From contig KQ482038.1 of the NCBI GenBank assembly GCA_001430745.1, forward strand, positions 14,635 through 27,702: a stretch of 13,068 nt of DNA, in the 5' to 3' direction. The DNA is from Auxenochlorella pyrenoidosa. Lineage: Eukaryota; Chlorophyta; Trebouxiophyceae; Chlorellales; Chlorellaceae. The translations under genes and the position numbers were made by a program. The notes beneath the pieces are model-generated. The model searched no databases and was not told the origin of the DNA. It worked only from the letters and a program-made list of their open reading frames with translations. Below are positions 1 through 13,068 of this stretch, piece after piece (position 1 is the first letter of the stretch; the number at the start of each line of letters is the position of its first letter).

Positions 1-204
1 ACGCCCCCCCCCCCCACCCCCCACCACACACACACACACACGGCGCGCTCACCTGCGCCCATCTCCCCCTTCCCCTCCAGCTTTTTTTGCAGGGCAGCAT
101 CATACACGCGCGTGTGTCCCCCCTGGACCCAGCCCCCAAACACAAACTCAACACCCCTGCACCCCACCCCACCCCGCCCCATCCCACCCCACCCACCCCC
201 GCAG
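1..204 (+). other. 3' part of a squalene monooxygenase intron
   Basis: C-rich sequence with no codons matching the family. The acceptor is CAG at 202-204 and splices in phase 1, so that an upstream G plus GC gives the first Gly of GGGMTV. The stretch just before that motif in the family, which ends the FAD-binding segment, is absent here. The previous exon must therefore lie before position 1. A CA microsatellite sits at 24-41. Confidence 0.75.
24..41. repeat. CA microsatellite
   Basis: A run of CA dinucleotides inside a C-rich intron of the squalene monooxygenase gene. Confidence 0.9.
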
Positions 205-1948
205 GCGGCGGCATGACCGTCGCCTTCTCCGACACCAACCTGCTGTGCGACATGCTGCGCCCGCTGCCCAACCTCTCCAACAAGGTGGCCACCGCTGGTG
301 AGCGGCTCGCCTGCTGGGGCAGGAGGAGGGGATTCCGTGGGGGTCAAGAACATGGCGCGCTGGAGGCAGGCCCAACCACGCCGCCCACCGCATAAGCGCC
401 CCGCTCGCGGACCTTGTCCTCACTAGCTGCCATGCCTTAACTTGCCTGCGCTTGGCCCTGCCTGCAGATGCCACCTCTGCCTTTTACGTGCGCCGCAAGC
501 CGCTGTCCGCCACCATCAACACCCTTGCCAATGCGCTTTACAAGGTGTGCCTGGACGCTTGTGTGGATGCGTGCCTGTGCGCACGCGTGCTTGTGTGCGT
601 GCCTGCATGTGTGCGTCCTGTGGTTCTGGCATGGGTGTCTGGTTTGCTTTTCGCTGGCGCACCCTCTGGCTATCTGCTCCTTGTCTGCGCGTGTGCGTCC
701 ACGTCCCTCTGCACTGCTTCAAACCCGCTGTGCCTGGCTGCGCCCGCCCCGCCTGCAGGTGTTCTGCGCCAGTGACAGCCGCGCACATGAGGAGATGCGC
801 CAGGCGTGCTTTGACTACCTCGCACTGGGCGGCATCTACAGCTGTGAGTGCGGGGGCAGCGTGCCGACCAGAGTGCAGCCTGGCTGCAGGCAGTGCAGAA
901 GGATGCATCAGGCTGGGCAGTGCAGTGGAAGCTGGTCACACGAGAGGCCATGCAGGCAGCAATGCACTGCCCCGCGCTGGACAGCAGCAGTGCTGCATGG
1001 CTGGGAGGCTGTGCTGGGTCTCCCAGCCTGGCTTTGCCCCATCGAAACTCTTTCCTTGTGCACAGCTCACCACCGCCAGCCCCCTCTTCCCCTGCCTCCC
1101 TGCCTCCCTGCCCCGTGCAGCCGGCCCAGTGTCGCTGCTGTCGGGGCTGAACCCCCGCCCCTCGGTGCTGGTCACCCACTTCTTCATGGTCGCGCTCTTT
1201 GGGGTGGGAAGGTGCGCACTCATGTACCCTGGGCGCGGCAGCTGGCCAGACTGCTGCCCCACATAGGCTGCGCTTGTGACCTACAGGGCGGCTGGCCCTC
1301 CTTGCCTGCGTCAGGATGCCTGCTCATGCGTCGCCACGTCAGAGCGCCTGCATGGCTTGCTGGCGCGCACGCGTGCTGCTACATGCTCGCATGCTCCCCT
1401 ACCAACTGTTGGCGCAAGCGCGTGCGCGGGGCGCTGCCCGGCGGGCTGTGTCCCGATTCGTGCACAAACGCGCGCCTCCTGCCCCCCGGCCCGCAGGCTG
1501 CTCTTCCCGCGGCCCACCCTGCGCGGCGTGTGGCTTGGCGTGCTGCTGCTCTACTCGGCTGCCTGCATCATCCTGCCCATCATCTGGAAGGGTGAGCAGC
1601 TGTCTGGCCCTAGTTTGCCCTAATCCGCGCCGCCGCGGCGAGCACAGCAATGCACGCAGGCTGCGCGTAAGGGCACTGAAGAAGTCAGAAGGTGTGTGTG
1701 CGTGTGTGTGTGTGTGTCCTACCTACAGGCAGTGCCTCACCCTGCAGCAAAGCTTCTCGTGTGCATCCATCGGTCCCTGCCGACCTCCCAGTTCGCCTGC
1801 TTGAACCACCCGGCTCTCCCCATTGCCCTGTGCAGAGGGGATCCGCGCTGTGTTCTTCCCTTCACTCGCGCCAAGGCCGCGGCTGTCTGGCATGCAGCGC
1901 GCAGCTGCCGAGGAGCTGCACCGGGCGGCAGCCTGCAAGGCAGAGTGA
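205..1948 (+). CDS. SQE: Squalene monooxygenase (squalene epoxidase), C-terminal part, six exons
   Basis: This enzyme is the FAD-dependent monooxygenase of the ER membrane that converts squalene to 2,3-oxidosqualene, the entry step of sterol synthesis (family knowledge). Visible exons are 205-297, 468-544, 759-843, 1121-1211, 1497-1591 and 1836-1948. All have GT-AG borders and matching phases, and the stop is TGA at 1946-1948. The spliced frame gives 183 whole codons plus a split one. Diagnostic stretches are GGGMTVAFSD (the end of the second FAD-binding motif), RRKPLSATINTLANALYKVF, EEMRQACFDYLALGGIYSSG, PVSLLSGLNPRP and IIWKEGIRAVFFP. Two hydrophobic segments (around HFFMVALFGVG, and VLLLYSAACIILPII) fit the C-terminal membrane helices of the family. 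The FAD-binding N-terminal half lies upstream of the window. About 27 residues follow the usual FFP ending, rich in Arg and Ala, which looks like a lineage-specific tail. Confidence 0.94.
1692..1717. repeat. GT microsatellite
   Basis: A GT run with a single C interruption, in the last intron of the squalene monooxygenase gene. Confidence 0.9.
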
Positions 1949-2722
1949 CGCCACCAACTGCACTCCTGCTATCAAGAGGAACCTTGGCGCTGCCGCGCCA
2001 AGTCTCCTCAGCAGCGAAGCAAAGAGTTGGCACAACCGCCCAGCGAAACTGTGCAGTTGCTGCGGGACTGGCAGGTCTCAGCCCCGCCGTCCAGCTCACA
2101 CCCACCCTCACTGCCACGTGCGCATGTGCCCGATCGTGACTGACCAATCTCGTAGCCTCCTTGTCTGACCCCGCTGTGCCCCCTGTAGCCTAGCACCCGT
2201 ACGCTACGCAGCCACCCTCCGTGGCTGAAGGACGCGGCATTGTTTGTATGCACACACTTCTAGGCACCTTTCCTATCCCCTGACTTCCCATTTCTCCCCC
2301 ATCTCTCCGCTGCCCCACTTGCCCACCCCCTGCCAGCAGGCAGCACCGTGAGCTACCATTTGTTTTTTTGCAAGCTGACTGCCCTTCACAAATTCCTCGC
2401 AGCATGTAACCAGCAGCATTGTTGCATGCACAGTCGCTGCGCATGCGCCCCCCGCTGTGCCTGGCCACAACTGGGGCCTCGTCACTGCCCCCTCCCCGGC
2501 AGGGTGTGCTGCCAAGCGCGTCACAGGGCGGTGTCAAGTATGTGGCAGAGCAGCAGGTGGCAGCACTTGCTGGCTTAGTCACTGAGTGTGCGCCAGGGTG
2601 CAGCGCCCACGTAGGCGCCGGCTTTGGGCCCTTGTCGCCGCCGCCGCAGCGCGCGCCGCCCCCCCTCAGATGCGGCACACACGGGGAACGTGGCTGCCCA
2701 GTAGGCTGAAGCCGCTTGCCAT
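1949..2722. other. Convergent intergenic region (3' UTRs of SQE and ArgRS)
   Basis: The stop codons of the two convergent genes enclose 774 bases. I see no conserved coding sequence here except a decayed copy of the synthetase C-terminus at 2666-2713. The open frames crossing it on both strands have no family features. The only TGTAA is on the + strand. I found no TTACA (TGTAA on the minus strand) between 1949 and 2722, so the synthetase poly(A) signal is not recognised. Confidence 0.6.
2405..2409 (+). terminator. Candidate poly(A) signal TGTAA for squalene monooxygenase
   Basis: TGTAA is the usual green-algal nuclear polyadenylation signal (established). This is the first TGTAA after the stop codon, about 457 bases downstream, and would give a 3' UTR of roughly 470 bases. 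A five-base motif alone is weak evidence. Confidence 0.45.
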
Positions 2723-10292
<7,570 letters not shown>

Positions 10293-11514
10293 AATACCGC
10301 CGCTGAGAGGGCCTCCAGTGCGGCGCCCACCTGCGAGGTGAGGGGCAGCAGTCGTGCCTGGCAACAGTGAGAGGGCAGCTCAGTCATCTGCTCAAGTCCA
10401 GCTGAGTGTCGACCGTCGTAGTGAGCACGGTGTAGCCTGGTGGTTGGCATCTTGACAAAGGCCGCTACCACCACCCCATCTGATGATGCGGCACCCATCG
10501 ATGTTGTGGCAAAGGCAGCCGCCCTGGGCCTGCTGGCAGTGTTGCCGCCACTGCCACTGCTGCCGCTGCCGCCACTCGCGCAGCAGCACCACCGGCATCT
10601 GGGCAGGCACTCGCCTAGAGTCCTGAGGCTTCGAGAACGAGCAGCGATGCGCGCAACAGGAGCTCCAGAGGCTGCATGGCGGGGCATGGTGAAAGCGGGC
10701 TGACGGTTGCTCCAGGAACAGCGCTCATGCTGCCCATGTGTAATGCAATTGTTTCTTCGCCGATAAGAAGCATCAATGTGTTCGCCCGCTCGCTCCTCAC
10801 CTGACAGTCGGGCGCTGCAGCGGGTCGCCAAGTGCATGGCAGACGAGGGGACTGAACACCCCTGCGAACTGACGGCAGCCCTTGAGCGGCGGCCGATCCG
10901 CAGATGGCTCCAGCCACTGCCGCAAGCGCTGCTGCGCACGCTGCCTAGCGGCCGCCGCTTGTAGCGTCCACATGTCAGCCCTTCTGCAACATGGCAAGAA
11001 CACCATGGTCATACCGGCACTACAGTTTGGATTGGAGGATGAAGTGTCCTCACCGTGCTCAATGCCGGGCTTGTGGGGGTGCATGCGATGGCTGGAGGGA
11101 GCCTGCCTGTGGGCCGCACAGCACCAGGCGGTGACCGTCGATCACAGAACCAAGACAGTGACTATACAGACTGTAGCGTGCAATGATTCGAGCAACACAA
11201 AAGTCAAGCCCCCACGAGTGCCTGGTTTGGTGGTCGGCTCAAGTGCGTATGAAAGGTATCTTCCTTGCTTGGGCGATGTGCCAGTAAGCAGATGTCCCAG
11301 GGCAGCAGCATCTGGCTGCATGCATGTGATCGCCAAACGATGGTTATAATTTGGCTCTTACCTAGGGGAACTACGCAGGAGCAGCCCAGGACTTGGCGGG
11401 AGCCACAGACAATAGCAGCGGTCAGATGGTCCTGGCATGCTAGGTGTGCTGGGCAGGATTCGAGGCTCGTAGGGCAATCGGCAAGCTAGTCGCTCACTTA
11501 TTCACAATGGTAGC
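10293..11514. other. Divergent intergenic region between ArgRS and the SGNH-like gene
   Basis: About 1.2 kb separate the two start codons, lower in GC than the gene bodies. It should hold both promoters. A TATA-like GGTTATAATTTGG lies at about 11342-11354, some 160 bases before the + strand ATG, but TATA boxes are not reliable in these genomes. A 155-codon open frame at 10882-11349 (+) has no recognised domain and overlaps the candidate minus-strand exons. No tRNA or mobile element was seen. Confidence 0.5.
10801..11106 (-). other. Candidate 5' exons on the minus strand (possible ArgRS presequence or separate transcript)
   Basis: Two exon-like blocks carry good minus-strand splice signals. 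Block 11106-11054 follows CCCACAG and ends at a GTGAGG donor (11053). Block 10983-10801 follows TTGCAG and ends CAG|GTGAGG (donor 10800). In one phase they join as an open frame from an ATG at 11084 (MHPHKPGIEH, then an Arg/Ser/Ala-rich stretch). That frame ends in phase 1, and this fits the acceptor CTCGCAG just before 10331, in frame with the synthetase start. The Arg/Ser-rich character would suit a plastid or mitochondrial presequence. The frame from MPRHAASGAPVARIAARSRS (ATG at about 10688) is an alternative. No homology is recognised. This is splice-signal inference only. Confidence 0.3.
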
Positions 11515-11533
11515 ATGGCCAGAATTCTCCTGA
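11507..11533 (+). promoter_or_regulatory. Upstream ORF overlapping the start of the SGNH-like gene
   Basis: An ATG at 11507 in a strong context (A at -3, G at +4) opens a nine-codon frame, counting the stop, that ends with TGA at 11531-11533. It is out of frame with the main ATG at 11515 and overlaps it. The main ATG also has A at -3 and G at +4. Whether the transcript includes 11507 depends on the unknown transcription start. Confidence 0.4.
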
Positions 11534-12900
11534 GCGGCACTGGCGGGCGCTGGCCTGCGTGGACAGTGGCAGTGTTGCTCAGCCTGGTCGTGGCACTTCC
11601 CATCGCAGTTACATGGGCAGGAGGTTTCGACAAGGCTGCGAAGCGAGCCGCAGAGCTCGGCTCGGTGAGCCCAGGGCTCTTCCCGCCGTGCCCGTTCGCT
11701 CCCTGCGTGCTCGCTGCAGATCGGTTGGGCACCAATGGATGCATTCGACACCGCTTGACATGAATTCCCGCGCAGAGGCTGACCCCAACAGCCCTGCAAG
11801 CCCAGCTGAGTGCTGCCGCCCACACCGCCAGCTGCGAGTGTCGCTGCGAAGACGCCTGCGATCGGCAGGCCTCAGTCAGTAGCAAACACGCTGCAGAGAA
11901 TTTGGAAACGGGAGAACCAGCAGCAGCACTAGCACCAGCACCAGCGGCGGCAGGACCACCAGCAGCAGCAACTGAGGTAGAGCCCGGCGGAGGCGGCAGC
12001 GGCGCAGGCAAAAGCAACAGCAGCGCTGGCGGCAGCGGGGAAGGGTGCGGTGCAGGGGCGCCGCCCCCGCAGGGCTGGAGGTCCAGCCCCCATGCAGCGT
12101 CCACCAACTACACACCCTCCCTGTCACCTCGGGAGCTGGAAAAGGGGATTGTCAGCTACGGGGAGGGCAGCCGGGCGCGGCGGTGGGCGCACAAGCTGCT
12201 GTCGGGGCAGCCTGTGAGCGTGGCGTTGCTGGGCGGCAGCATCACGCAGTGAGCAAGCAGGATCAGAGGGCAGGGGTCATGGCCATGCCAGCTTTAAGTT
12301 AGTGGTGTCATCTGCACATGGGATTTATTCTTTCAGCCTGCCACCTGCGTGCATGTCTGCCGCCCCTGCTGCGCCGCCTTACGAGCCCTCCCTCCCGCTT
12401 GTGCCCTCGCAGGGGCACCGGCAGCGACCCGCCGCACACGGGGGCGTACGCGCTGCGCGTGCTGCGCTGGATCAACGAAACCTTCCCCAACCCCCGGCAC
12501 GTGCTGAGGAACAACGGACACGGCGCTGTGCCCAGCAGGTAAGGAAGGGAAATTGAAAAATTGCTTAGCTCCCAGCACGTACCTAGACCCAGCGCATAAT
12601 TCGGGAAGGTGGAGAGTGAAACAATCAGCGGCACCCCTGTGCCCGACCCTTGGCCCTGTGTGCGGCGCGCACGGGACTTCCTGCACAGCATGGCCTAGCA
12701 CGTTGCGTGGGCAGGTGCTCCACAGGCTGCCCGGGTGACAGAAACGCTCGCAGTGTTGCAGGTACAAAGCCGGCCGTTGCTCTCCAGCGCGCCCACCCAC
12801 TCGCTCCCCTGCCTTGCCGGCTTCCTGCCTTCCTCGCAGCTACTTCTCCATGTGTGTGTCACGGGAGGTACCGCAGGACGCTGACCTGGTCATCCTGGAG
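11515..12900 (+). CDS. Membrane-anchored SGNH/GDSL-hydrolase-like protein, N-terminal part, four exons
   Basis: Exons are 11515-11664, 11776-12248, 12413-12538 and 12840-12900. All have GT-AG borders and consistent phases, giving 270 codons before the window runs out. Residues 16-34 (WTVAVLLSLVVALPIAVTW) form one hydrophobic segment after a short basic start, so this is a signal anchor or uncleaved signal peptide. A Cys cluster CECRCEDAC is at 70-78. An Ala/Pro/Gly/Ser-rich linker spans about 98-150. The catalytic-type domain starts near 165, with SVALLGGSIT resembling SGNH block I; the candidate nucleophile is Ser205. Later stretches are AYALRVLRWINETFPNP, RNNGHGAVPSSYFSMC and PQDADLVILE. 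These resemble algal and plant SGNH esterase-like proteins of the secretory pathway. The Asp/His block is beyond the window, so activity is not shown. The last exon end is uncertain: the frame stays open past 12900 to a TGA at about 12973, but GTGGGA at 12901 is a reasonable donor. Confidence 0.72.
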
Positions 12901-13068
12901 GTGGGAGGAAACTGCTGGGAAACTGCTGGGAAAGGGGGCAGGGGCTCAGGGGCCAGGGCCATAGGGCTGCAGTGATGAAGCAGCGACGTAAAGGGCAGGC
13001 TGGCAAGGGTGTGCGAGTCGCCCGCTGCACCAGCCAGCGCCATCTGCCCAGCTGCCCAACAGCAGCCG
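12901..13068 (+). other. Probable intron of the SGNH-like gene, running off the window
   Basis: After LVILE the family normally continues with conserved residues. Here the frame reads Gly/Arg-rich sequence to a stop, which is more like intron. An 11-bp tandem repeat lies at 12908-12929. The next exon is not recognised before the edge. Confidence 0.5.
12908..12929. repeat. 11-bp tandem repeat, two exact copies
   Basis: GAAACTGCTGG occurs twice in direct succession, just after the last recognised exon of the SGNH-like gene. Confidence 0.85.

Noticed and set aside
468..1595. 375-codon open frame on the plus strand
   Set aside because: It is in the wrong frame relative to the squalene monooxygenase exons it crosses, and it includes their introns.
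10882..11349. 155-codon open frame on the plus strand between the two divergent genes
   Set aside because: No recognisable domain and no splice or start support. It overlaps minus-strand segments with better splice signals. Kept only as a note.
11341..11355. TATA box for the SGNH-like gene
   Set aside because: A TATA-like string exists, but it is about 160 bases from the ATG with no known transcription start, so I do not list it as a promoter.

Overview
The window looks like nuclear DNA of a GC-rich green alga (Chlorophyta). All three genes are split into many short exons by small GT-AG introns. Most donors start GTG, the acceptors are GCAG-like, and the introns carry poly-C runs and CA/GT microsatellites. 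The proteins resemble plant-lineage homologues, and a TGTAA motif of the kind green algae use as a poly(A) signal lies after the first gene. I cannot name the genus.

Layout. (1) 1-1948, + strand: the last six exons of squalene monooxygenase (sterol pathway); earlier exons lie off the left edge. (2) 1949-2722: the 3' ends of two convergent genes, with a TGTAA motif at 2405-2409. (3) 2723-10292, - strand: a full-length arginyl-tRNA synthetase in 19 exons. Every exon junction could be placed with its reading phase, and the spliced reading frame is 624 codons plus stop. (4) 10293-11514: a divergent intergenic region. It contains two minus-strand exon-like segments that may add an N-terminal presequence to the synthetase. 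(5) 11515 to the right edge, + strand: the first four exons of a membrane-anchored SGNH/GDSL-hydrolase-like protein, with a short overlapping upstream ORF at its start.

The three genes do not form a pathway: one is sterol synthesis, one is translation, and one is a probable secretory-pathway or surface esterase-like protein.

The most unusual feature is inside the synthetase gene. Short stretches covering exon edges have been locally duplicated at least six times, with offsets of 93, 93, 88, 61, 57 and 42 bp. Some copies keep working-looking splice signals: one would add 31 codons in frame, one 14 codons in frame, and one leads to an early stop. Others have lost the splice dinucleotide by point change. 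This resembles the raw material proposed for intron gain and alternative splice-site creation by tandem duplication. No CRISPR array, rRNA, tRNA or recognisable transposon gene was seen.
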